NCBI GenBank assembly: GCA_003669255.1
Contig: QWPO01000102.1
Location: 1-7,368 of the forward strand
Source of the DNA: Planctomycetota bacterium
GTDB taxonomy: Bacteria; Planctomycetota; Planctomycetia; Pirellulales; UBA1268
Reading direction: 5' to 3'
DNA: 7,368 bases
Shown one piece after another: positions 1 through 6,689 of the stretch; positions within the stretch are counted from its first letter, which is position 1; the number at the start of each line of letters is the position of its first letter. The position numbers were made by a program, and so were the translations under genes. The notes below the pieces were generated by a model. It was given only the letters and a program-made list of their open reading frames with translations, did not search any database and was not told the DNA's origin.

Positions 1-1857
1 CCGACCGGAAACTGCCGCCCAGCTCGTTGCCGTCCGGTTGTTCCCCAGGTTGGCCCGGAACAGGTTGTTCCACCGGGTCTGGTTGTTGTAGACGGCAAGG
101 CCGCTGTTCGTGTCCGTCCCCAGGTAGACCCCGTTGTTCGCGAACTGCCCGGAGTGCGAGTTGTTCGACGCGATGGCCTCCTTGTTCTGCCCGGAGTCGA
201 GCGGATTCCGCGCGTTGTTCCAGAGCGTGTTCGAGGTCATCTGGAGGCCGGTGTTGTTGCCGTTGGTGGGCAGGATCAGAATTCCCGCGCCGTCGTTGTT
301 GTGGATCACGTTGTGCTGAAAGATGGAGTTGGAGACGTTCCCCTCGAAGTCGATCCCGACGCCGTCGTTGCCGGTCTGGTTGCGCTTGTTGTAGGCGAAC
401 TCGGAGTTCTCGATCAGCACGTTGTCCATGTCCTGGAGGAAGGCCGCCGTCGTGCCCCCCGAGAAAAACATGGTGCCGCCCAGCCAGGTGTCCCACCGCC
501 GCACCTGAAAGCCGGAGGTGTTGAAGAAGGCGAACGCGCCGTTCGCAGCGCCGGTGACCCAGGAATCCTCCAGCGTCACGTTGAGCAGCCGCCGCTTGTA
601 GGCGGGCGGGAAGTACCAGCCGGTTCCGACGCCGGTCTGCACGTTTTGGAAACTGCTGTGCCGCACGGTCAGACCGTCGAGCACCGTGGTGGACACGGAG
701 GCCCACGGACCGCCGGGGGGGGAGGGAATGTTGCCCCCGACCCAAATCCCGGCGCCCCATGACAGCTCGTATGGCGGCTGCACCGTGATGCTGCCGTCCG
801 GGTTGTTCCAGGGGTGGTTCATGTCCTGGAAGTGCATGTTCGACACGGTGATGTTCGTGTTGTTGAACATCGCCCCGGTGCCGTCGGTGTTGCCACCCGT
901 GTAGCGGAGGTAGAGGCCGACCTTGGCCTGGCGCAGATTGAGCGAATCGATGACCCAGTTCGAGCCGTTGTTGATCACCACGGCGGCCTTGTCCGTCACG
1001 TTGATGCCCGTGATCAGCGGAGGGGCCCCTTCGCCGTAGGCCGTCAGCCGGATCGGTGCGGTCGCCGTTCCTTTCCCGGCCAGCACCAGCTGGCTGTTGG
1101 GCCAGGCATCGCCGCGCCTGAGCTGGACCGTGGTGGCCGGGCCGAGCGTCATGGGCACAAAGGGCGAGAAGCTCGCCCACGCGGTGCCCGGCGACAACCC
1201 GTCGCTCGCGTCGTTGCCCGTGCTCGAGCTGACGTAGTAGGTCACCGGGGCCGGCGGCGGCGCGTCCTCCATCATGAGGCTGACCCCGTCGAGCAGGATC
1301 TCGTTGTAGGCGCCCGTGGAATAGAAGTGCACCTTCAAGGGCCTGTCAATCAGGCTCGCATAGGTCGGCAGCGACGTGTTGATCGTGGCCGAGACGTCGA
1401 TCCACTGGTTGATGGGCAGCGGGCTGGGCAGGTTCGTGCCGAGGATGTCGCCGGACCACAGGTTGCTGGTCAAGTCGCCCTCGAACGGCTGGGCCGAACG
1501 GAAGTACACGGAGTAGGAGAACGTGTAGAGCTTGTCGGCCTGCAGGGTGCCGACGGTTTGTGCGGCGTTGCCCGCGAGCACGCCGATCTGGTTGCCCTCG
1601 GGATTGGGGCCGGTCAGGTTCCAGATCCCCGGGCTGGCGAGCCACGGGTAGTTGACGACGCTCGGGAACGGGGCCCCGGGGGGCGCTTCCTGCCAGTGAT
1701 CTGCTGCGGGCCCGAAGGTCGCGTTCACCGGCGATTCGAAGCTTCCGTTTTGCACCAACTCCACGCCCGCGAGCAGGTGCCTCGGTTCAAGTGCTTCCGG
1801 ACCGGGAACGGCCCGGCAGTCGCGTTGGCGGTCGGACTGGCGATGGCGGCGCGGCAT
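1..1857 (-). CDS. LEPR-XLL beta-helix surface protein with N-terminal sugar-binding-like domain (3' end outside window)
   Basis: The minus frame is open from an ATG at 1857 to the window edge: 619 codons, with the C-terminus missing. The start is supported by GGAGAAG seven bases upstream and an in-frame TGA at 1903-1905. Residues 1-19 are Arg-rich. Residues 23-29 read LEPRHLL, the LEPR-XLL motif found at the N-terminus of many planctomycete surface proteins. There is no ordinary hydrophobic signal peptide. Residues 32-197 look like a beta-sandwich, opening with VQNGSFESP and ending in EILLDGVSLM, as in carbohydrate-binding-like modules. A PPPAP linker leads to YYVSSSTGNDASDGLSPGTA at 207-226, the usual entry to secreted right-handed beta-helix proteins. 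The rest is Asn- and Gly-rich helix coils with many NN pairs. Family knowledge suggests a cell-surface or secreted protein that binds or cleaves polysaccharide (some beta-helices are lyases or epimerases), but I see no diagnostic catalytic residues. It lies downstream of the SGNH gene on the same strand, separated by a hairpin, so it is probably its own transcription unit. Confidence 0.88.
   Translation of the reverse strand, partial: MPRRHRQSDRQRDCRAVPGPEALEPRHLLAGVELVQNGSFESPVNATFGPAADHWQEAPPGAPFPSVVNYPWLASPGIWNLTGPNPEGNQIGVLAGNAAQTVGTLQADKLYTFSYSVYFRSAQPFEGDLTSNLWSGDILGTNLPSPLPINQWIDVSATINTSLPTYASLIDRPLKVHFYSTGAYNEILLDGVSLMMEDAPPPAPVTYYVSSSTGNDASDGLSPGTAWASFSPFVPMTLGPATTVQLRRGDAWPNSQLVLAGKGTATAPIRLTAYGEGAPPLITGINVTDKAAVVINNGSNWVIDSLNLRQAKVGLYLRYTGGNTDGTGAMFNNTNITVSNMHFQDMNHPWNNPDGSITVQPPYELSWGAGIWVGGNIPSPPGGPWASVSTTVLDGLTVRHSSFQNVQTGVGTGWYFPPAYKRRLLNVTLEDSWVTGAANGAFAFFNTSGFQVRRWDTWLGGTMFFSGGTTAAFLQDMDNVLIENSEFAYNKRNQTGNDGVGIDFEGNVSNSIFQHNVIHNNDGAGILILPTNGNNTGLQMTSNTLWNNARNPLDSGQNKEAIASNNSHSGQFANNGVYLGTDTNSGLAVYNNQTRWNNLFRANLGNNRTATSWAAVSGR
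1771..1791 (-). other. LEPR-XLL motif coding segment
   Basis: These seven codons (residues 23-29 of the beta-helix protein) spell Leu-Glu-Pro-Arg-His-Leu-Leu and are followed by Ala-Gly. The match to the LEPR-XLL signature is exact, and it sits where the family has it: near the N-terminus, after a basic segment and before the first folded domain. The role of the motif is not settled; export or surface sorting is a common guess. Confidence 0.82.
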
Positions 1858-1864
1858 GGGCAAT

Positions 1865-1871
1865 CTTCTCC
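1865..1871 (-). promoter_or_regulatory. Shine-Dalgarno site of the beta-helix gene
   Basis: The minus strand reads GGAGAAG here, with seven bases before the ATG at 1857. This favours 1857 over the in-frame TTG at 1863, which has no well-spaced purine run. Confidence 0.65.
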
Positions 1872-2000
1872 GTGAGCAAACTGACTGAAGAACGAACTTT
1901 GGTCAGGAACGACGCGCCCGCGGAGGCGTCCCCACGGCTGAACGCACCGTCATCTCGCCGGTCCGTTCACGAGCACCGACACCGAACTAAACTCTTACCA

Positions 2001-2018
2001 GCGGGGGTTCTCCCCCGC
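2001..2018 (-). terminator. GC-rich hairpin, candidate terminator after the SGNH gene
   Basis: A perfect 7-bp inverted repeat (GCGGGGG / CCCCCGC) encloses a 4-base loop, 65 bases downstream of the SGNH stop codon and 143 bases upstream of the beta-helix start. On the minus strand it is followed by TGGTAAGAGTTTAG, which has no clear U-run, so it is not a textbook intrinsic terminator. A second, weaker stem (GCCCTG at 2043-2048 with CAGGGC at 2057-2062) lies between it and the gene. Transcript-end stabilisation or attenuation ahead of the beta-helix gene is also possible. Confidence 0.45.
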
Positions 2019-2083
2019 AAGGCTTGGGTCGGACCCGTTCCGGCCCTGCCGGTCGCCAGGGCTATCGTGTGGTCGCAGCACGT

Positions 2084-3406
2084 TCATCCGGGCAGATACT
2101 CCTTGAATCGGATCAGAGGCTCGTCCCCATGCTGATACGCGGGCGGCGGGGGGCTCAGCCAATCGCGGACCCTGTCTTTGATGGCGTACGCGAAGAAGTG
2201 GTTTCCCGTGGGGTTGTAATGGCCGATGTAGTACCGGTCGACATAGTCCTGGGCTGAGAGCTTGAACGAGTCGAACTCCGCCACATGGGCCGGCAGGCTG
2301 TCGATCCACGGGATGCCCAACTGATCGAGGTGCTGGCGGAAGATCTGGGGATGCCAGTCCACGTGGTGCGGGTCATCCGGTGAACCACGAGCGCAGCCAT
2401 GCCACACGGCCCCCGCCGGATAGCTCAGGAGCACGATCAGGTTCTTGTCCTGCTCGCTGCAAAACCGCTTCAGTCGCTCCATGACCTTCATGCCGACCCG
2501 CACGGCATAGCCCTGCAGCACCCGGTTGGCGGCCTTCTGGATGGCCGCGGCACTCGACAGATCCCCGGGGTCGACACCCGCGCGACGTGCCGTCGATGCG
2601 AAGGTCGTCGGATCCGCCAGGGTGCCCGTGCGTTCGGCGAACAGCACCTGCGCGATCTCGTCGGTGCGAAACGTCTCGACGATGAAGTCGAGGTCGCAGA
2701 GCTGTTCGAGCGATTGTTCGGTGGGGCAGAGATTCGGCTTGTCGACGAGATCGCCCGCGTCATCCAGCCGGCCATGAACCCAGGGGTTGGCATGGAACAT
2801 GGCCCCCGCCATCGAATCCAGGACATTTTGCGGAAACGCGAGCCAACGCCAGGCATAGACGCTTCGCCAATGATCGTCGCCCCAGATGTTGAAGATCAGG
2901 TTCTTCGCGCTCATCTCCGACTGCTCGTTCATCAGCAGCCTGCGATAGGCCTGGTAGACGCCGAAGCCGCCGATTCCGAAGTTCCGGATCGGTTCGCAGA
3001 AGTGCGCCGCCAGGACCTCCTGCCACGTCTCCCCGTCGCTCACCTGGTGGCCTTGCGTGAAGCTGTCGCCGTAGGTGTGGATGCGGCAGGGCTGATCCCG
3101 GAAGTTGACCTGCATGCGCTGCCCGGTCGATTCGTAGCGTGCCAAGGTGTGGCATCCATCGACGCCGTCCCGCACGAAGGAGTTGCGGAGGAGGTAGCCG
3201 AAGGTCGGGTCGAAGCGGGCCCACACCTTGGCCTTCGGGTCGAGAAACATCTTCAAGGTGTCCGGCTTGACCACGTGGGGCCGAATCCAGTCGCGAAACT
3301 GTTCCTCGACGGACGAAGATCCCGCAACGGCATGAAACGCTGCGAACGCCACCGGGGCGGCCCCGAGAAACTCGCGGCGGGTCCGGACCTTACCGAGCTG
3401 ATCCAT
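2084..3406 (-). CDS. Tat-exported SGNH/GDSL-type hydrolase
   Basis: A 440-residue protein. The N-terminus has a twin-arginine signal, TRREFLGA at residues 9-16, then a short Ala-rich hydrophobic stretch to about residue 29, so Tat export is likely. The SGNH fold is shown by block I YGDSFTQG (112-119, nucleophile Ser115), block II NFGIGGFG (142-149, oxyanion Gly), a block III-like segment NIWGDDHW (173-180), and block V YYIGHYNPTGNHFF (392-405, His396). The canonical DxxH is absent: Tyr393 is at the -3 position, and the nearest upstream acid in that block is Asp390. Family members act as esterases or lipases, often removing acyl groups from polysaccharides; the substrate here is unknown. The ATG at 3406 has GAAAGG eight bases upstream. 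The gene is divergent from sulfatase A across 348 bases. Its position beside sulfatases suggests a role in polysaccharide processing, which is inference. Confidence 0.88.
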   Translation of the reverse strand: MDQLGKVRTRREFLGAAPVAFAAFHAVAGSSSVEEQFRDWIRPHVVKPDTLKMFLDPKAKVWARFDPTFGYLLRNSFVRDGVDGCHTLARYESTGQRMQVNFRDQPCRIHTYGDSFTQGHQVSDGETWQEVLAAHFCEPIRNFGIGGFGVYQAYRRLLMNEQSEMSAKNLIFNIWGDDHWRSVYAWRWLAFPQNVLDSMAGAMFHANPWVHGRLDDAGDLVDKPNLCPTEQSLEQLCDLDFIVETFRTDEIAQVLFAERTGTLADPTTFASTARRAGVDPGDLSSAAAIQKAANRVLQGYAVRVGMKVMERLKRFCSEQDKNLIVLLSYPAGAVWHGCARGSPDDPHHVDWHPQIFRQHLDQLGIPWIDSLPAHVAEFDSFKLSAQDYVDRYYIGHYNPTGNHFFAYAIKDRVRDWLSPPPPAYQHGDEPLIRFKEYLPG

Positions 3407-3754
3407 GCGATGTGCCTTTCGATGCCGTCACGGCAGACGAGGGATGGGAGGAAGCAGAAAGCGATTCGTGGCGCAGCCGCTCCGGGAATGCGGGCCGGTG
3501 ACCGTCATCGTGCCGGCGGCGGTGCCTTTGGCCGCCTCAGCGCGACGCATGCGAACGGCACGGCCTGTGGGACACGTCCTGGACTTCACCCGCCGGGTGC
3601 TCGCCCCGCGGAGGTCGGGTAATACGTGCGGCGAAGGGGAATGACAAGTGATTCCGAGGGCCCTTCCTGAATCGGAACGGAGCCGGCCACTGCTGGCAGG
3701 GTATCCTTGCGAGATCGCTTGCTGCCGGCTGCGGAAACCCTCGAAGGTGCGATC
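3407..3754. promoter_or_regulatory. Divergent intergenic region between SGNH hydrolase and sulfatase A
   Basis: These 348 bases separate two outward-reading start codons and must hold the promoters of both genes. I see no ORF here with a plausible start and family resemblance; those crossing it are shadows of the flanking genes. A perfect 5-bp inverted repeat with a one-base centre (GCCGT-C-ACGGC, 3424-3434) lies 17 bases upstream of the SGNH start. A weak 5-bp stem (GGCGG 3518-3522 / CCGCC 3532-3536) sits mid-region. Ribosome binding sites are at 3415-3420 (minus) and 3743-3747 (plus). No convincing -35/-10 pair could be chosen by eye. Confidence 0.5.
3743..3747 (+). promoter_or_regulatory. 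Shine-Dalgarno site fixing the sulfatase A start
   Basis: GAAGG lies seven bases before the ATG at 3755. The same frame can be extended to a TTG at 3707, but the 16 extra residues are polar and would precede the signal peptide, whereas the ATG at 3755 opens directly into it. Confidence 0.65.
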
Positions 3755-5233
3755 ATGCGTGGCATCGTGTTCGTGTTGTTCTGGCTCGTCGCGGTCACCG
3801 TCGCGTCGACGGCTCCGGCCGGCGACCGGCCCAACATCCTGTGGATCGTGGTCGACGACATGTCGGCCGACTTCGGCTGCTACGGCTCCACGGCGGTGCC
3901 CACCCCGCACGTCGATCGCCTGGCCGCCGAGGGAACGAGATTCGCCCATGCCTTCGTGACGGCGCCGGTCTGCTCCCCTTGTCGCTCGGCGATGATCACG
4001 GGGATGTACCAGACCACGATCGGGGCCCATCATCACCGCAGCGGCCGCGGCCAGCTCACGATCGAACTGCCCGCCGGCGTGCGGCCGGTGCCCGCCATCT
4101 TCCAGGAAGCCGGCTGGTACACCTGCATCGGTGACGGGTTGCCAGGCGCCGCCGAGAACCCGGGCGACCGGCCGCAGCCGCTCGGCAAGACCGACTACAA
4201 CTTCGAGTGGAACGCCGCCATCTACGACGGCGAAGATTGGGCGGGCCGGAAACCCGGCCAGCACTTCTTCATGCAGGTGCAGCTGCCCGGCGGCAAGCTC
4301 CGCGACGGCGAGGGGGGGCTGGAACGGCTGCCACGCCAGGCCGCGGCCGCGTTCGGTGCCGCGACCGATCCGGCGACGGTGACCCTGCCCCCCTACCTGC
4401 CCCGCGACGGCGTGCTCCTGGCCGACCGGGCGGCCTACCTCGATGCGGTGCGGCTCACCGACGCCCATGTCGGCCGGGTGATCGGGCGGCTGGCGGACGA
4501 AGGCCTGCTCGACGAGACGCTCGTGATCTTCATGACCGATCATGGCATCAGCCATGTGCGTGCGAAGCAGTTTCTCTACGACGAGGGGACGCACGTGCCC
4601 TTCATCGTTCGCGGCCCCGGAGTTCCGCGGGGCGCGGTGCGGGAAGACCTCGTCGAGCAGATCGACATGCCAGCGATCTCGCTGGCCATGGCCGGGCTGC
4701 AGATCCCCGCGGCGATGCAGGGGCGAAACGTGTTCGCGCCGGGCTACGAGCCCCGCGAGGCGGTGTTCGCGGCCCGCGACCGCTGCGACGAGACGGTGGA
4801 CCGGATCCGGAGCGTCCGCACGGCCGACTGGCTTTACATCCGCAACTTCTACCCGGCTCGGCCGCTGCTGCAGCCCAATGCCTACAAGGACGCCCGACCC
4901 GCGCTGGTGGCGCTGCGGTCGCTGCACGACGCCGGTCGACTCGCTCCGGAAACGACGCGGCTCCTGTTCGCCCCGACGCGGCCAGCCGAGGAGCTCTACC
5001 GCTGGCGGGAGGACCGCTGGCAGCTCGAGAACCTCGCGGCCGATCCCGCCAATGCCGCCGCGCTCGCCGCGCTCCGCGGCCGCCTCGATCAATGGATCGT
5101 CGAGACTCGCGATCTGGGGCCCGAGTCGGACGCCATGTACGACAGCGACATGCAGGTGTATCGCGAACTCGGCATTCCCGCCGTCGAAGCCAACATCGCC
5201 ACGATGAAGCGCTGGGCCGCGGCAGGGAAGTGA
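3755..5233 (+). CDS. Secreted type I sulfatase A (Cys-type, N-sulfoglucosamine sulfohydrolase-like)
   Basis: A 492-residue formylglycine sulfatase that hydrolyses sulfate esters or N-sulfates, probably on a polysaccharide outside the cytoplasm. Residues 1-22 are a Sec signal (hydrophobic IVFVLFWLVAVTVA, cleavage near Ala22). Mature sequence starts with RPNILWIVVDDMS, whose Asp34 and Asp35 are calcium ligands. The active-site motif is CSPCR at 73-77: Cys73 is the residue converted to formylglycine, and the family's more usual Ser at position four is Cys76. MITGMYQTTIGAHHHRSGRG follows (80-99). The second metal motif is FMTDHG (Asp262, His263), with Lys271 nearby. The Asp-His pair, the IRNFYPARP segment (362-370) and the C-terminal EELYRWREDRWQLENLAADP block resemble bacterial N-sulfoglucosamine sulfohydrolase-like enzymes, though exact specificity cannot be read. 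Length is normal. It converges with sulfatase B across 49 bases without an evident terminator hairpin. It depends on a formylglycine-generating enzyme encoded elsewhere. Confidence 0.93.
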   Translation: MRGIVFVLFWLVAVTVASTAPAGDRPNILWIVVDDMSADFGCYGSTAVPTPHVDRLAAEGTRFAHAFVTAPVCSPCRSAMITGMYQTTIGAHHHRSGRGQLTIELPAGVRPVPAIFQEAGWYTCIGDGLPGAAENPGDRPQPLGKTDYNFEWNAAIYDGEDWAGRKPGQHFFMQVQLPGGKLRDGEGGLERLPRQAAAAFGAATDPATVTLPPYLPRDGVLLADRAAYLDAVRLTDAHVGRVIGRLADEGLLDETLVIFMTDHGISHVRAKQFLYDEGTHVPFIVRGPGVPRGAVREDLVEQIDMPAISLAMAGLQIPAAMQGRNVFAPGYEPREAVFAARDRCDETVDRIRSVRTADWLYIRNFYPARPLLQPNAYKDARPALVALRSLHDAGRLAPETTRLLFAPTRPAEELYRWREDRWQLENLAADPANAAALAALRGRLDQWIVETRDLGPESDAMYDSDMQVYRELGIPAVEANIATMKRWAAAGK

Positions 5234-5282
5234 GTTCATCAGCTCGGGCGGCGGCATATCGTCGGCTCGGGGAGGCACCGGT

Positions 5283-6689
5283 TCACGGGTCACGGCGGTC
5301 GACGTGGGCTTCCCTCAGGATCGCCTCGATCTTGTCCACGACGGCAGGATGCTCGGCCGCCACGTCACGGGATTCGCCGATGTCGGCGGCGAGGTCGTAC
5401 AGTTCCAGCGGCGCTCCGGCCTGCGGGCGAACGGCCTTCCAGTTCCCGACCCGGGCCGCCTGGGCGAGCGCCCCCGGTTCGCCGTCTTCCCAATACGAGT
5501 AGGGGCGCTGCCGCTGGCCGGCCTCACCCAGGAGCGTGGGCACGAGCGGGACGCCGTCGATTCCCGGTGGCGGCGCAACGTTCGCGAGTTCGCAGCACGT
5601 GGGGAGCAGATCCTCGAAGCCCCCGATCTGCCCCGTGAGGCCGCCGGCCGTGACTCGCCCCGGCCAGCGCACGATCAGCGGCACGCGGATGCCCCCCTCG
5701 TAGAGCGAAAACTTGAGGCCGCGAAGCGGGCCGGCGTTGCGGAAAAACCACGGATCCGACCCACCCGCATTGATCGGCCCGTTGTCGCTCGTGAAGAGCA
5801 CGACCGTCTCCTCTCCGATGCCCAGTTCGTCGAGCAAGGCCACGAGCCGGCCCACGTCCCGGTCGAAGCGGGTCATCATCCCGGCGTAGGTGGCCCGCGG
5901 CTTGGGGTTGCTGGCGTAGTGATCACCGACATAGGGCGTCTCGGGAAACCTGCCGTCGTACTCGGCCAGGGAGTCCTCCGGGACGAGCAGTTCGGCATGC
6001 GGAATGGTGGTGGCCAGCAGGCAGAAGAAGGGGCCGGATCGGTGTCGGCGGATGAAATCGAGCGCGGCCGAGTGGATCACGTCGGGTGCGTAGGTCGTTC
6101 GGCGGCCGGCCGCGAAGTCGTTGCCTGTCAGCGGCATCTTCGCGCCCCCCTGCCAGATCCAGTCCGGGTAGTGGAAATGGGCCTGGGCCTGGTCGAGGAA
6201 ACCCACCCACTCCCCGAAGCCGTGCGCCCCGGGAGCCCCGGCGGTGCCGACGTCGCCCAGCCCCCACTTGCCGAACCCGCCGCAGGCGTAGCCCGCCTGA
6301 GCCAGAACCTTCGCGAGCGTGACGTCCTCGGCCGAGAGCGTCTGGGTCGCGCTGTTCGCCCGCACCCTGGTGTGGCCCGTGTGCTGTCCCGTCATGAGCG
6401 CGCTCCGGGACGGCATGCACTTGCAACTTCCGGCGTAAAAATCCGTGAATCGCAGGCCCTCTCGGGCGAGTGCATCGATGTGGGGCGTCTGCACGAGTTG
6501 CTGGCCGTAGCAGCCCAGCCCTCCGTAGCCGAGATCATCGGCGACGATCAGCACGATGTTCGGCGGACGCTTCCCACGCGCCGGTTCGGCCGCATTCGCC
6601 GCCGGCAGCGCCACCCAGAGAACGAGGCACGCCCGGAGCACCCACTCGAGCGTCACGGCCACACGAGGCATCCGGCGTCTATCCATCAT
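5283..6689 (-). CDS. Secreted type I sulfatase B (Cys-type, arylsulfatase A-like)
   Basis: A 468-residue sulfatase. A basic N-terminus (MMDRRRMPR) and hydrophobic stretch at 16-31 end in AANAA, a Sec signal with likely cleavage near residue 34. PPNIVLIVADDLGYGGLGCY carries the metal ligands Asp51 and Asp52. The active site is CMPSR at 91-95, with Cys91 as the formylglycine precursor, followed by SALMTGQHTGHTRVRAN. The second metal motif is FTSDNG (Asp302, Asn303), and RGLK puts Lys326 where the family has a conserved lysine. The C-terminus has the usual ELYDLAADIGESRDVA ending. Length is normal and no domain is missing. The ATG at 6689 overlaps the lipoprotein TAA by one base (TAATG), and a second ATG follows immediately, so translation is probably coupled. 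The frame stays open upstream to 7118, but that part overlaps the lipoprotein gene and has no signal-like sequence. It is the third gene of a DUF1559-lipoprotein-sulfatase operon. The substrate is unknown but, judging by sequence features, is likely to differ from that of sulfatase A. Confidence 0.94.
   Translation of the reverse strand: MMDRRRMPRVAVTLEWVLRACLVLWVALPAANAAEPARGKRPPNIVLIVADDLGYGGLGCYGQQLVQTPHIDALAREGLRFTDFYAGSCKCMPSRSALMTGQHTGHTRVRANSATQTLSAEDVTLAKVLAQAGYACGGFGKWGLGDVGTAGAPGAHGFGEWVGFLDQAQAHFHYPDWIWQGGAKMPLTGNDFAAGRRTTYAPDVIHSAALDFIRRHRSGPFFCLLATTIPHAELLVPEDSLAEYDGRFPETPYVGDHYASNPKPRATYAGMMTRFDRDVGRLVALLDELGIGEETVVLFTSDNGPINAGGSDPWFFRNAGPLRGLKFSLYEGGIRVPLIVRWPGRVTAGGLTGQIGGFEDLLPTCCELANVAPPPGIDGVPLVPTLLGEAGQRQRPYSYWEDGEPGALAQAARVGNWKAVRPQAGAPLELYDLAADIGESRDVAAEHPAVVDKIEAILREAHVDRRDP

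Noticed and set aside
1346..1645. A 99-codon minus-strand open frame inside the beta-helix gene
   Set aside because: It is a different frame on the same strand; the real frame is open through it and encodes the beta-sandwich domain.
814..1875. A 353-codon plus-strand open frame, and smaller ones at 154-762 and 27-524
   Set aside because: All lie antisense to the continuous beta-helix reading frame, which has clear family motifs and a good ribosome binding site.
2399..3622. A 407-codon plus-strand open frame across the SGNH gene and the intergenic region
   Set aside because: It is antisense to the SGNH gene with its intact Tat signal and catalytic blocks, and shows no domain of its own.
3694..3710. 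Sigma-54-like promoter (TGGCAG ... TTGC) upstream of sulfatase A
   Set aside because: The spacing between the GG and GC elements is two bases longer than the strict sigma-54 requirement, so the match is probably chance.
5242..5271. Direct repeat GCTCGGG twice in the convergent gap
   Set aside because: Seven bases repeated once in GC-rich DNA is not significant, and it forms no hairpin that could act as a bidirectional terminator.
3428..5293. A 621-codon open frame on the minus strand opposite sulfatase A
   Set aside because: It lies antisense to a gene with all sulfatase motifs, is rich in Arg, Gly, Ala, His and Val as expected from reading GC-rich codons backwards, and has no recognisable domain or signal.
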